A stretch of 64,000 nucleotides of DNA from Corbicula japonica. Taxonomy: Eukaryota > Mollusca > Bivalvia > Venerida > Cyrenidae. This document shows, piece after piece, positions 1 through 11,458 of this stretch (its first letter is position 1; the number at the start of each line of letters is the position of its first letter). The DNA lies in NCBI GenBank assembly GCA_038501625.1, contig JAZAYU010001082.1, forward strand, positions 1 through 64,000. Direction: 5' to 3'. The position numbers and the translations under genes were made by a program. The notes under the pieces are model-generated. The model worked only from the letters and a program-made list of their open reading frames with translations. It did not search any database and had not been told where the DNA came from.

Positions 1-501
1 ATTGAAAACCTCAATAATCAAATTAGAGATCTTAATATTGAGAGCGTCGGTCTGATCGTGATATGCTTTTGATCCTGGATTGGCAATCTGAGGATCTTTT
101 TAAATACAGCTTGTTTTCACAAGGCAATCTGATAAAAATTATCTCCGGAAAACCGCTACGATATCAGGATCTGACAATGATTCGCTAAATATGATTTTGC
201 CTACAATCGGACGAACCAATCAGATTGTCTCCTACAAAATCGCAAGTTTGAAAAACTCGATTGGTAGTCTCAAAATGTTCACGTTGACGTTGTTTGCTGA
301 ATCATGATAAGCTTCAAATCCTCTGTTAGAATTCACGAGATTTTAATACTGGGATTATCGAAAGAGCTCGCAAAAAAGCCTATGCAAGTATTCAATCTGG
401 TATGCTGATAAACTTTGCTTTTCGACTTAATCGTGAAATGCTTGTTTTTAAAGCTTTCTTCAGATTTTAAACTAACATGTTCTTTTGGTATTTATTTGCA
501 G
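1..501. other. Intron sequence upstream of the first visible TEP exon
   Basis: No exon carrying the thioester motif (GCGEQ) or other conserved TEP sequence is visible in any frame, so the thioester exon must lie before the window. The only feature I see is the polypyrimidine/acceptor stretch ending at 501. Confidence 0.5.
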
Positions 502-568
502 GAGTGGTGCATATGTTCTCGAAAAGCCGTTCAGATGGTTCATATAAATCAGGCACCTCACATGTTTG
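502..568 (+). CDS. TEP/C3/A2M-family protein, thioester-domain exon 1 of 11 in window
   Basis: Internal exon of 67 bases, bounded by acceptor TTTGCAG and donor GTCAGT, starting with 2 bases of a split codon and ending with TG of a split Trp codon. It encodes VVHMFSKSRSDGSYKSGTSH plus V. This matches the helix-loop just after the thioester in C3 and A2M family members, where an 'R-x-DGS(F/Y)' motif is followed by W-LTAF. The Trp is completed by the first base of the exon at 1559, giving W-LTAFVAK. The frame and the family-diagnostic junction support the exon; on its own it would be too short to trust. Confidence 0.8.
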
Positions 569-833
569 GTCAGTCGACATTTTTGTATTCCAAGCCTTTT
601 GTGTTTATCCTCTGTCACAGATGATTATAACCTTGATTTTGCAGTATTGTAATATACCATAATGTTTGAACTATTTTATCATTCGATTTAAAAGAATTAA
701 TAATTACAAAAATCTATCGTAAAATACAACAATCGGTGTTAGAGATATCGTTCATTTATCAGTTTTGAGACTGTTCTCAACTATTCAACAAATTCTATTG
801 CGGAGATATTTGGCCACCAGTAATATCAGTATA

Positions 834-1197
834 CAGTTATTTCATATGTGATTTGGGAACAGTCAAAATGTTGACCCAAGGTGGAGGGGATAGTGTTTTG
901 AACTGTTGCCCGGTTAATAGTTTAAAAATAATTTTAATTAAAAACATATTTGCAAAATTATTTTCCTTTTTCCTGTTTTTCGTGTATAAGTACTGTTAAA
1001 ACAGTAATTGATCAGGTAATAAAACAGTTATTTCATATTTGATTTGGGAACAGTCAAACAGTTGTCCCTCGGTGTCGGGGATAGTGTTTTGAACTGTTGC
1101 CCTCGGACGACGGCCTCGGGCAACAGTTCAAAACACTATCCCCTCCACCTCGGGTCAACATTTTGACTGTTCCCAAATCAAATATGAAATAACTGTA
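834..1197. repeat. Foldback (long palindromic) repeat with a partial third copy
   Basis: A block starting cagttatttcatat, containing tttgggaacagtcaaa and ending tgttttgaactgttgccc occurs at about 829-912 and again at 1024-1105. It is present in reverse complement at about 1118-1197. The second and third copies form a near-perfect hairpin with roughly 80-bp arms around a short GC-rich centre (ccctcggacgacggcctcggg). No coding potential. Probably a foldback MITE. Confidence 0.8.
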
Positions 1198-1558
1198 TAC
1201 CATTAACCGGTCAACAGTTCGCAAACATGGACTTTTTTAGAATTTCAGAAAACAGTAAAAAAAACTACCAAATTACATTTATATAAGGTATCAGGTAATA
1301 ATATTGGTTTTGTCGTCAATACTTTTAAATTAATTTAAAACTGAAAGACGTCTGTGATTTCCAAAATAGAACTTTTTAAATACGTTCTTAAAATAGGTTA
1401 GTAAGAATGTTGAAAACTGAACATATTCAATTTTGTAATAGGGTCATGTTTCCTTAAACTCGCCTTTGCCGTAGCAAATGTCTATAACATACTAGTATGA
1501 CAATAAACCATTTTTATTTCAGTTACATAATTTAAAAAAAATTCTTTCTCATTTAAAG

Positions 1559-1724
1559 GTTAACTGCATTCGTAGCCAAGATAATGTGTCTTTCCAAACA
1601 AGTCGTTCCTGACGCCGTTGATCAGAATATTCACTTATATCCGACTATTCGTTGGTTGATACAACGTGTCAGCGAGACAGACGGACGAGTTAGTGAATTC
1701 GACAACGGGAATTATTACATTATG
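1559..1724 (+). CDS. TEP/C3/A2M-family protein, thioester-domain exon 2
   Basis: Exon of 166 bases (acceptor TTTAAAG, donor GTAAAC). Its first base completes Trp, and the next 55 codons begin LTAFVAKIMCLSKQ, contain PTIRWLIQRVSETDGRVSE and end NGNYYIM. This is the TED helix pair that reads W-LTA(F/Y)V-K-... and ...KWL-...-DG-F in C3. In C3 the catalytic His lies about ten residues after the DG. Here the equivalent stretch is NGNYYIM, with Tyr and no His. The exon ends in phase 0 and joins 3231-3308 in frame. Homology to TEP TED is convincing; the subfamily is not fixed. Confidence 0.9.
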
Positions 1725-3230
1725 GTAAACGTATTTTAAAATACGATAAGTTTATCACTTATAAGTCGAAAAGACACACTACTGTGCCTTAACACTTACA
1801 TTATGTCACAAACAAGATTTGCGGCGATTTACTTAATTTCTTTAAGGGCATCTTTTCACAAGTGAAGAACTAAAAAAATACCACACCATTTAAATAAACA
1901 CGATTCAGTGAAACAAATTAAAGTTTAACAATTTAAGAATAACCATTTATTCTTTGATGCTACGTTTAGGTTTTTGAAAGTTTAGATTTGACGTAACAAC
2001 TTAATTTTGAATAGTTAAATCTTAAGTTTTGCGGTTTCTTCCGAGTAACTACACCTGTTTGTAAGGTAACCGATTTGTTTCAAGAATATGCTGGTATTTT
2101 CTGATAAGTTTAGGTTGCCACGAGCAGAGAGAAGCGCCACGATATTAAGATTTTAAATGCTGATTATTTAGAGAAAATACAAAAGAAGCGTAGAAGCATA
2201 CACTTTAAAAGCACAACCTGATATATTTATTAATGTTTGAATAAATTCAACTTCGAAACTGACGTAAAGTTAAGGTTTCCCAAATATTTACACGACGTGA
2301 TATGACTACATGTATGATCAGTCAAAAGCATAATACAAATATTTTTCATTTTGACTGTTTTAGTCTTAAAAACGATTGAAGATTTTTAGCTTCCCTCTTT
2401 TTTCACGTTGCTATACAGTTCACATATTTTCTTTTTTCTGTCTGAAATGAAGAGGAAAACCGGATAAGCTAACTTTTATTTTTGTGACGACTTAGTCGAG
2501 AGACCACACAAGTCTTGGCATAACGTCTCTGTTTGGACTTATACAGCCTTGGGATACTTTGACCGGAATAAAAATTATCTTTAAATGTTATTCGATACCA
2601 GCCTTCTGAGTGATGATGCGTAAGAAAAATGGATTAATGCACTACATAATCTACCGAACCTACCGTTACATGTAGTCACTTGGACACACGATAATGCGTT
2701 CCTGTAGTGCGTATATCTTGTTAGCTACTTGCAAAATGATATTCATTAAAAGGTTGGTCAACCTTATTTAAAATGGGTTAGAAAGTTCTTATTTTATTTG
2801 ATTTGGGGATTTAGGTCCAAGGTTATGACCTCAGTGACCTTGAAGTGGTTACTCGTCTTAAGCCGATCGGTAGCGGGCCGGAATTAGTTACATGTAAATT
2901 GTCAATTTCGTTTACAGTTTTTAGAACTGTGGTGTATTAAGTAGAATAAATGTCATAAAACCGTGCATGTCGATTAACCAAAATCGAGCAAATTTTACAG
3001 GTTAGCTCTTATGAGAATAATATGCATTCCATCCAGAAATTCAATATCAGAAAAGTGGAAATTGGCGAATACTTAAATAAAAACTCTTACGACTTACAAG
3101 ACGACTAACAAAAAATGAAACAATAGCGTTCAGAATAGCCAATATTTATTTATTTGTAAAGATTTTTAAATATGAGTATTTTACTAAGATTAAATTGTAT
3201 TTATTTTTTATATTTAAATATTTGATACAG
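1725..3230. other. Intron, no recognised feature
   Basis: AT-rich sequence with stops in all frames and no repeat that I could match elsewhere in the window. The last bases (ttgatacag) form the acceptor of the next TEP exon. Confidence 0.4.
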
Positions 3231-3308
3231 GGACAACTGAATACGACAACTCCAGCATTGACTGCTTTTTGGCTGATTACGATGTTAGAGTGTGGTGTCT
3301 TGCAACAG
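3231..3308 (+). CDS. TEP/C3/A2M-family protein, thioester-domain exon 3
   Basis: Exon of exactly 26 codons (acceptor GATACAG, donor GTATCA, phase 0 on both sides). It begins GQLNTTTPALTAFWLITMLE and ends CGVLQQ. This aligns with the C3 segment 'GG...(M/T)ALTAFVLI-L-E', the TED helix after the substrate-facing loop. It is short but diagnostic, and its phase fits both neighbours. The antisense reading frame here is a shadow. Confidence 0.88.
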
Positions 3309-3880
3309 GTATCATTACAAATTAGGCTGTTTTCCCAGCTAAGCATGCGACCTATTGTGATTGTTTTACAATTTAAATGTTAACCTGTTTAAAGCTTAAC
3401 TGGAAAATAATATTATCTACGTGCTGTATAAATGCCCTCCTTACTTTATTACACGCAAATACATCTGCATCTTACAAACTCACGCACGCACACATGCACC
3501 CAAGTCATTATTGATATTAAATCGTTGTTTTAATTTTATAAAACAAACATTTATTTAAAAATTGTACTTTGTCCACTGTTCGATAATTAATTTAATTTTA
3601 ATAATTCTACTAGTTGTTTTTTTTTTCATTCAATAAACCTAACCAATTTTTACTAAACAATTCTAAACCAGTTTTTATTTTGCCAACCATGCAATTTTGC
3701 TCTTTTCATCTATTAAATAATCACACTAGCGTTGTTTGTGCTCTATGGGGGCTGTAAAAAGTCTCCCCGTACATTCATTCACTGTTGTTATCAGTTATGA
3801 CTTTTGAAGGTCGTTGAGCACGATACTTATGTACTATATTAAAAGTAATAAAAAAAATTTTCTGTTTAAATATTTTGGCC
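3309..3880. other. Intron; contains a fragment of the 'gcgttgtttgtgct' repeat
   Basis: About 3728-3830 carries a block (gcgttgtttgtgct ... gctgtaaaaagtctcccc ... ttgaaggtcgttgagcacga) that recurs at 4381-4425 and 23856-23945. The remainder shows nothing recognisable. Confidence 0.55.
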
Positions 3881-4600
3881 AGTTTAAATGTGGGTGGTTT
3901 TAATATCCAAGCCAATATAGTTCTGGATATGGTTCAGTCACCACAATGATATATTTCATGATTCTTAAATCCGGCCTTTGGCATTGTCTATGATTTGCAG
4001 GATTTATATTCTCAGATCCCCTGTCAAATCTCCATTCTGTTTAGTTCCGTCCATTGTTTTATCCTTTAGGGCATACCCATTCTTGTATCTGAGGACCATA
4101 CCCCGCCGAACAGGGAATTCTGTTAATCTGATAATACCGCACTGAAGGTTCCATATTCATCGTTATATGCATTCCCTAGTTTTAGACGGAGCAAAATTGT
4201 ACTGTTTATTTGTGTAAATATTTAGTTGCGCTCAGCCCGGGGCTAAGTTGCGTGGGCGGTAATAAGTTTTTCCATTACTGTCCATGAACAGGCTCAATCA
4301 AACCTAACCTGCAATATTTTCATATTTGTCGTGTTCGTTTGGTCTCCAAGTTCCCATTAAATCTATTTTTATATAAAAGTAGCGTTGTTTGTGCTGTGGC
4401 GGCTGTAAAAAGTCTCCCCATACATTTAATCAGGTTTGAATAAGCACAATACAGACAAGAATAAATTGCCCACGCCGTCTATCCATTGGGTGAGCGCAAC
4501 CACCTTTTAAATTCAGTAAACACAACTATGGTGTTGAATATTAAATTAAAAACAATCATCAAACGCGTGGAATATGAAAATATTGCAGGCATGGTTTAAT
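3880..4600. repeat. Dispersed repeat family A, copy 1 (with inverted fragment)
   Basis: 3880-4350 is homologous over some 450 bases to 24040-24525 and, over its 3' half, to 57110-57340. Shared landmarks are 'aatatccaagccaatatag', 'cagatcccctgtcaaa' and 'gttgcgctcagcccgggg'. 4440-4600 holds the same family in reverse orientation (gcccacgccgtc ... gaatatgaaaatattgcagg). No open frame is conserved, so it is probably a non-autonomous element. Confidence 0.75.
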
Positions 4601-4610
4601 CAGCCTGTTA

Positions 4611-5150
4611 TTGGTGGGTACTGAACATGTTTATAACCTTTCGCGCCTCCTAGCTCTTCAAACAATACATATTCAACCCCATGTACATTGTACTTGGTCA
4701 CTGACTGAGAAATGTTTGTACCTGGCTCTTTGGATACAAATTAAAGTATATTTTCAATATTGTAGGCAGTTAAGTTACATTTCAGAAAATTGTTACATTA
4801 CTGTTCTTTTTGGTAATTTTCCCTTTGAAAGATGCATGTTTGATTTCAAATTATTTCGCAAGCATTGTATTATAATGCAAAATAAACATAGAACTATATA
4901 CATGTAAAGACTTACCTCTTGTACAAATACACAAACTTTGGCATAATTACGTTTATTAAAAAACAGCATAATTATAATTCATCAACAATAACGACACGTG
5001 CAACACACACTATACATCAAATAAGGTACATGTAATCAATGCAATAATTATTGCGGAAACGGAATGGTACACGTATCAGCAGTTGTTCCCGACACCAGTA
5101 AGTAATAACGAAGACGAAGGCTACAAGGTTGTCAGTATCACATATTAGGA
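4611..5150. other. Intron, no recognised feature
   Basis: One 98-codon open frame runs from 4611 to 4907, but it resembles no family I know and its codons look like AT-rich intron. I do not call it a gene. Confidence 0.3.
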
Positions 5151-5154
5151 AAAT

Positions 5155-5480
5155 GTTTTGCCAGTTTTATCGCCGTTACCAAGATCTATTTCAAATTACA
5201 TGACTTTGTGCAGTTTAAAATCACTGTTGCAACAAGGACTCTCGCATCTAGTGTTTATGGAGATTTATTTGTAAACTTAAGAGAATAAAATGCCATGTTT
5301 ATTTCTCCACTTTATTCGTCAAAACCATTTGTAAATTCAAAAATAGGTTAACAACCTGATTTCTGCAGCGCTATACAGTTGATCGATATGCGTACCTCCT
5401 TGATTGCGCGACGATGGCAAGGGTATAAGAGGTTTCGCAACACTGATGCCCATGTCAAATCCAAAAGTAATTATAAGTAC
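5155..5480 (+). pseudogene. Decayed reverse-transcriptase 3' fragment (same family as 18996-20838)
   Basis: Nucleotide similarity to the end of the RT copies is visible: 'gttttatcgcc', 'cagtttaaaatcactgttgcaacaagg', then 'gttgatc-atatgc-tacctc-ttg' and 'gatggcaagggtataagagg'. These correspond to 20030-20330. Numerous substitutions and stops make it an old copy. Confidence 0.65.
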
Positions 5481-5549
5481 AGAGACCTGGCTGTCTCCAG
5501 AAATCCAGTCCACACACGTCTTCAACCCAGCCATTTGATGTAAAGTATA

Positions 5550-6930
5550 CCTTTGGACGAGACCTGGTGATCCACATGGCGGCGTAATGATTGCTGTGAA
5601 GAATTATATTGAGGTATTAGAGGTCACTTCTCACAGCACGCTGGGGCGACTGACTAGAACTGTCCAAGTCGGAAAGATAATCTCTGCATTCTATAGACCT
5701 CCAAAAAGGTCGGTACATCTTACCTGGAAGAGGCTCGTAGTGCACTTAACGATCTGGAGGTCAAGTTAAAAACATATATATATATATGCAGCTTATTATA
5801 ATCTATCAGATATTGATTCGAGTAATTATACCGTTTCTTTTATCCAATAACTACTTCGTGATAGCCAAACATTCTTAGATATAGCGACGGACATCGACCT
5901 TGAACAAGTTGTGACTTTTGCAACATGTGTTTATAACGCTTTGGACTTGATTTTCACGTCTCACCCAGGATATGAAGTGCGCTCTTAATCTCTCCCACTG
6001 ATCAGTTATAAAAGTGGTCATGACATTATTTTATTTGACACTTCGCTGAAGCCCTATCGTATATGTACCAGACCACTACGCCGTAAGAATTTCCTCTGGA
6101 AAAAAGCCAATATCCTAGAAAACAAGAAACATCTTTATTTATGTGCCTCTAAAATATCTATGGGAACTTTACACCCATAGAAGATCCTTGGTCACAGTTG
6201 AAATCTGCTATATCCTCAGTTGTTGATAAATTCGTCGCGACAAAGATGTCCATTACTAGACATACACACCCATGTGTCGACATCAGACTTCTCAGGTTGA
6301 TAAGGCGCAAGCAGCGAGTCCACTAGCAAGCCAAAAAATAAGGAAAGTCAAGCACCTGCAGCGATCAAGAACTAACAGAAACATGTCCAGCAGTCTACTA
6401 GTCAGGCTGATAAACACTTATTGCAGACACTTGTCAGTGGAGACATGGCTTCGAACCCAAAACGTTTCCTGTCTTATATTCAATTAGGAAACAACTCTGA
6501 TTGTGATTCTCCGCTGGTTGAAACAGATGGCTTGTAACAGAGTGACAGTCAGAAGAAATCTGAGATACTTAATTCTCAATTCTAGTCCGTCTACACTAAA
6601 AACACAAGCAACCTACCGGACATGGGACCCATTCCCCACCTAATCATAGAGGAAATCACAGTAACTGTACCAGGAATTATAACGCTACTTCGGAATTTGA
6701 ATCCACACAAGGCATCAGGGCCTAATTGTATACCTACCTACATAATGAAAGTAGCTGCAGAAGAGATTGCGCCAATGTAATGTAGTATATTCCAAGACTC
6801 ACTTGATACCGGAACAGTACCAGCTTACTGAAGCGAGGCAAATATACTGTCCATTTACGAGAAGGGGAATAAACATCAAGCCTCTAATTATAGACCAGTG
6901 TCCCTAACATCCATATCCAGCCATACAACA
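5550..6930 (+). pseudogene. Non-LTR retrotransposon relic (jockey/CR1-type)
   Basis: Fragments in several frames read like a LINE ORF2. Near 5575-5710 'GGVMIAVKN' and 'AFYRPPK' fit an APE-type endonuclease. At 6700-6760 'NPHKASGPNCIPTYIMKVAA' fits the start of the reverse transcriptase, and at 6870-6915 'ASNYRPVSLTSI' fits a later RT block. Stops and frameshifts separate all blocks and the catalytic half of the RT is missing, so it is dead. Confidence 0.75.
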
Positions 6931-7039
6931 TATATTTTAACACTGGAAAGGCGATGAATGTCCCATCCCTTCAACTTAGTCAACACTACAGTCTAAAAAG
7001 ACTCCTGAACTTTATTGGAAGAAAAAGAAAAAAACCAAA

Positions 7040-7225
7040 TTCAGTGACCGTTCCAAGGTGGTTACCCCTCGGGTTTTCTTTTTTGTTAATTGTTTGTGGT
7101 GCTCTATTTAAAATGTTTATTTTATAAATCATGTTGTCTTTTCCTCTCTTTTTTTCTTGGCTGAGTGAGGAGGCTGTGTCTTCTGAATGTGTCACTTTCT
7201 GATATGCATATTTCACTTTTTAAGA
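7040..7225 (+). repeat. 3' tail of the RT retroelement, 5'-truncated copy
   Basis: Contains 'gaccgttccaaggtggttacccctcgggtt', 'tgtttgtggtg', 'cttttcctctc', 'ggaggctgtgt' and ends 'gatatgcatatttcactttttaag'. The same order and the same 3' end occur at 20640-20838. Severe 5' truncation with a constant 3' end is what target-primed reverse transcription leaves. Confidence 0.8.
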
Positions 7226-7426
7226 TTAAAACACAGCAATTACCATACACATATCAAAACATATCAAAGAGCTACAAGCTGCAACCTAGCAGTAAAGAAC
7301 AATGAGTAACATTAACTAAAACGTATTCAAAATTGATGGAAAGTCATTTACAGTAAGAATATACTTCTGTGATATACTTTTGCAAATTCATCGGTTCATG
7401 TGAATCAAGATATTATTGGTTTTGTT

Positions 7427-9999
7427 TAGGGATGTCAACGGATACCATTTTCGGTATCCGGATAACCGTATAGATCGGCGACTTTGTCTGTTATGTGATG
7501 ACGTCAATATTCCCGCCTTTTTCAACGCATAGAATTGAACTTCGGATCTACGAAAACTTGTCAAAAAATACTTGAAAAAATAATTAATTATGAGTGGTTT
7601 GTTTCTGCCAAGTGTCGCTGTATATACTAAGCGCTGTGTTACTATTGATTAGTATTCTTGATTTTATTTTTAACTCTTGAAATTTATTCACGCGATTTGA
7701 CCAGGGCGAAGATAACTCACGATAAAAAAATGAGTGAACTCTTGTTGATTTTTTATTCAATTAAATTATTAAATTATTAAACTCGTTTTTGTTCTTTTGC
7801 ATACGAATTTTGCATTAAATTTTCAAGGTTTTTCTCTGTCCATCTATTTTTCTGCAAAGCGTAGTACTTCGAATAAAAATGCTGTACTGTTCGCACATCT
7901 AGAAACGTTTATGATCTTAGCTGTGACAGAGACTATACATGTATTTGCCAAATTACGCATAGTAAAAATGAACAAAAAATGCACAATATTTTATAATTTA
8001 TTCATTATTATTTCATTCGCCGTTATCAACTTTATTTGATCGAAATTACATCAAATATTTTATCTGCAAAATAACATCAAGATATTCGATCGTGACAGCA
8101 TTACGGGGACATTGGTAAACTTAATTGACAATAATTGACAGCGCTAATTTGAAGACAATCACATTATCAATTAAACTTGTGGATTACTATAATTGGCAAA
8201 CAATGGTCCTGACCACCTGGATGATTGCAATGAGGATGCAGTTTTCGCACCTCTGATCTGTTAAACAAACACCGCGTTACTTCTTGTGGCAGTTTTATGA
8301 CGATCAATATACAGTCTCAAATTATCTAATTATGACATCTGAACAGGTGTTTAGAAAAAAAAATGAAATATGCATATCAGGAATGGCCACATCCAGCATA
8401 CACAGCCTCCCCACACAGCCAAAAAGTAGAGAGGAAAAGAGAGCATGGTATTACAAAAATCAGTTTCAAAATGGACGCCACAAACAAATAACGGAAGTGA
8501 GAACCGGAGGGGTTACCGCCTTGGAACGGTCAGTGGCAAAACAAATTGCCACTGGGGGTTTAAACCAGGTTCTAGGGTGCACCAACCTCACACTTGCCCC
8601 GACAGGTTCTCGTATCACAAAACAAGTACAAATTGTCTTGGTGAAATAACTCCAACCCACCCATCAGCTCAACAATGTTGCATGCAAAAGCATACAAACA
8701 TATAAACATAAGAATTTAATAGCATTGCAAAGCCAAAGGGCGGGTACTCAATGATCTTACAGAGACCAGAGCACCCGGAGTAAAATCAGCAAGAACACGA
8801 TGACAGGGATAAAAGAAACAAATCGAGCTTCTAGGTTCTTTTTAGAAAAGATTTCCCCATAAACTTTCATAAACTCTTAAACCCCTGCCACCGTCGTGCA
8901 ACCAAAGAGGTAAGCATAATGATCAACTGTAGATGGGTTAATCACCAGGCCTGCAGAGCGCTGTAAAATATCATGATGGTAACCTTTCTTTTTAAATTTA
9001 CAGATGGGAGAAATTAGCATCGCCTTTTATCTTCTTAAGTTTATAAATTAAATCTCCATAAAAAACTGGCTGTGAAATACCTTGTTGCAATAGTGATTTT
9101 AAACTGCACCTGTATTTATGAATTAGATCTGGATATCGGCGATAAAACTTGCAAAAGGTTTTCCTTAATTTGTGATACCGATAACCTTGTTTTAAAAGTT
9201 TTTCTGTAATGCAAAGATTACGTTCATTGAAATCATTCACATCGTTGCAAGCTCTTGAAAAGCGAACAAGCTGTGAGATATAAACCCCGTAAGACGTCGC
9301 ACGAGGAACATCGCCGTCTAGAAACGGAAAATTTACTATATTAAAATTAAAATCATCTCTTTTATCATAAATTTTAGTAGTGACGTAACCATTGTCAATG
9401 GATAGATTTAAATCAAGAAAGTTTGCTTGCTTTTCTGAAGTGTTCGCTTTATTAAGCTGTAGTTCTTTAGGATAAATCTTATTGACCAGTGATGGAAAAT
9501 GGTTATTATCTATATTTAATAAATCATCAAGGTACCTCGATGTGTTGTTAAAAGCTGTAATAATATCATCTTGATGTTCGGTAGAAAGAGATAACATAAA
9601 ATCTCTTTCATAACAGTATAAAAACAGATCAGCAACAAGGGGTGCACAATTAGTACCCATTGGAATGCCTATTACTTGTTTATAAATAGAGGTACCAAAT
9701 CTCAAATAAATATTATCCAATAAAAATGTGAGCGCCTGTTTAAGGTCTTGACAGGTCCATGAAGTATAATTATCATAAGAACCATCTGTAAAGAATGCCC
9801 TTTGTTCATTACAAGCAATAAATGTTTTATTTTCTCTAGCAAAAGTTTTTTCAATGAGACTGGCAATAAATGACGCATTTTGTACTGTTTTAAGATGATT
9901 TTTTACTAATTTTTACGAATATTCGGATATGAAATTAGTATCCGGATACTGACTTAGTATCCGGATATCCGGATACTCGTATATTCGTTGACATCCCTA
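7427..9999. mobile_element. hAT-type DNA element with 8-bp target duplication
   Basis: Terminal inverted repeats start TAGGGATGTCAACG at 7427 and end CGTTGACATCCCTA at 9999. They are flanked by perfect 8-bp direct repeats GTTTTGTT (7419-7426 and 10000-10007). The subterminal regions are rich in 'tatccggat' repeats at both ends. An 8-bp duplication is typical of hAT elements. No hAT transposase is visible; the right half instead carries an antisense RT copy, so the element is non-autonomous with a retroelement inserted in it. It ends 77 bases before the TEP exon at 10077. Confidence 0.88.
8350..9905 (-). pseudogene. Reverse transcriptase retroelement copy inside the hAT element
   Basis: The longest open frame (9720-8998, 240 residues) contains IGIPMGTNCAPLVADLF and SRYLDDLLNID, the RT palm motifs, followed by DKRDDFNFNIVNFPFLDGD and YGVYISQLVRFSRAC. 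This is a widespread mollusc/cnidarian RT family, possibly Penelope-like. Upstream coding continues to about 9860 (TFARENKTFIACNE) without a start. The 3' untranslated tail runs down to 8350 and ends in 'gatatgcatatttcattttttt'. It lacks the N-terminal RT part seen in the + copy at 18996, so it is 5'-truncated. Nearly identical to the + copy. Confidence 0.85.
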
Positions 10000-10076
10000 G
10001 TTTTGTTATCCGCCTGTGATCTGCCGTCATGTGTTAATTCAATAAATGTTTTGTTCTCATTTTTGATTTATTCAAG

Positions 10077-10251
10077 GAGATGGACGCACCAGTTAAGCGA
10101 GCGATTGCGTATTTGGAAGGACAGAACAAAACTTATCTCCAGCAAGAACCATATGTCCTGGCAATAACCGCATACGCTCTTGCCCTTGCTAAAAGCGACC
10201 AATTAGCAAAATTCGCAAGTTGGTTGAAAGAAATTAAACATCAAAATGAAA
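10077..10251 (+). CDS. TEP/C3/A2M-family protein, thioester-domain exon 4
   Basis: Exon of 175 bases (acceptor TTCAAG, canonical donor GTAAGT) starting in phase 0 and ending with one base of a split codon. It reads EMDAPVKRAIAYLEGQ, later YVLAITAYALALAKSD, and ends ASWLKEIKHQNE. This is the TED helix pair known in C3/A2M as '...(K)A..(Y/F)LE...L...Y-(V/T)AI-AYALA'. Strong family match. A hAT element ends immediately upstream. The exon lies between two inverted copies of the RT retroelement. Confidence 0.92.
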
Positions 10252-10344
10252 GTAAGTAAACACTTGTATTCTTATTTTATATTTAAGTTGTGAAGGTGAT
10301 GTAAGTGACTGTTTGCGTGAATGTACTCGTAACAATTTCAAAAA

Positions 10345-10460
10345 CGTAAAATATTCATATCAGGGATTACCACAGCATTATCCAATACACAGCCTTTCCT
10401 CGTCGCCATAAAATAGAGAAAAAGGAGGAAAAGGAAGACCAAGGTTTTATAAGAAGGTTT
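10345..10460 (-). repeat. RT retroelement tail fragment
   Basis: Reverse-complement match to the 3' tail of the RT family: 'aaaatattcatatcaggga', 'tacacagcc', 'aaaatagagaaaaagg'. Short and diverged. Confidence 0.6.
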
Positions 10461-11458
10461 ATTTCTAATTAATCACTAAAACAATTGTGACCAGAGATAA
10501 AGCACAAAGACTAGGAAGTCTGGCTAGCTTGTTTTAAAGGCAAACATAAGCGAACGTTATTTTAACGTTTAATGTTTAAATAATGAAATGGAGTGTGGTG
10601 ATAATAAAGTATGTTTTGACCCCAAAGGTCAACGTCATATTTAAAGTGGGGGTAAAGTGTTATTTTCAAGAGCCAATTTATGGAATAGGGTACTTTTTTC
10701 TCAACCTCCAATTTCTTTCAAATTTTACAATAAGTGCTTTGATTAAGTTGGAAGTAGCAGTTGGGGCAATTCGGTATTTTTACATGACCTTTAATACCCC
10801 GTCCTTTCGATTTGTTGAAATCTCAAAGAATAAAAGATCTATTTTTTAAGGAAAGGCAAACTTAGTGAGTATTTTGGCGATATACTTACAACAGTTTGAG
10901 CTTAAATAAGGTAAACGCCACGTGAGATAAAATAAACATAAGTATGCGTCTTTTAAGCGGAAAAAAATATAAAAGTAAACGTAGACTGCGTGATTCGGTA
11001 AGTGATTATTTTCTACCATCTAAGAAAACAGCTGTAAAAACTCTGCGTCTTTTATCAAGTTTAATATCATCTATATTACTCTTTATTGCTTGAAGTTATT
11101 AAAATTCTATCCATGTACTTTATAGTGATCAAAATGTTAGCAGTAGTTTTTTTTCACTTCATTGACATAAATGTGTAACCGTTTTTATTATTTTGCAACA
11201 TTGTTACAGTGATGAACATGTACATGTACATGTATGTCAGTTGAACACGTACGTGATTAGTACTTAGTACGTGAACAAAGACCTTTTAATATATGAAACT
11301 ATTGCTTAGCCATTAAAATATGGAGTTAATGATAATATTCTTATAAATGATCGCTAAATAAATAAACACGTTGAGCAATTGATCAGCAAATAGAAGAAAT
11401 AATTAGTTTTTAAGGGATATTACCGTATCGTTACCGCACACGCATTAGGCGACGAGTG
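10461..11458. other. Intron, no recognised feature
   Basis: An 88-codon open frame at 10583-10849 resembles no known protein. Short 'acatgtacatgt' palindromes occur near 11217-11235. I see nothing else supportable. Confidence 0.35.

Noticed and set aside
8284..8705. 121- and 86-codon + strand frames, mirrored at 20811-20489 (-)
   Set aside because: Both are antisense readings of the RT retroelement tail; the sense strand carries the real RT frame.
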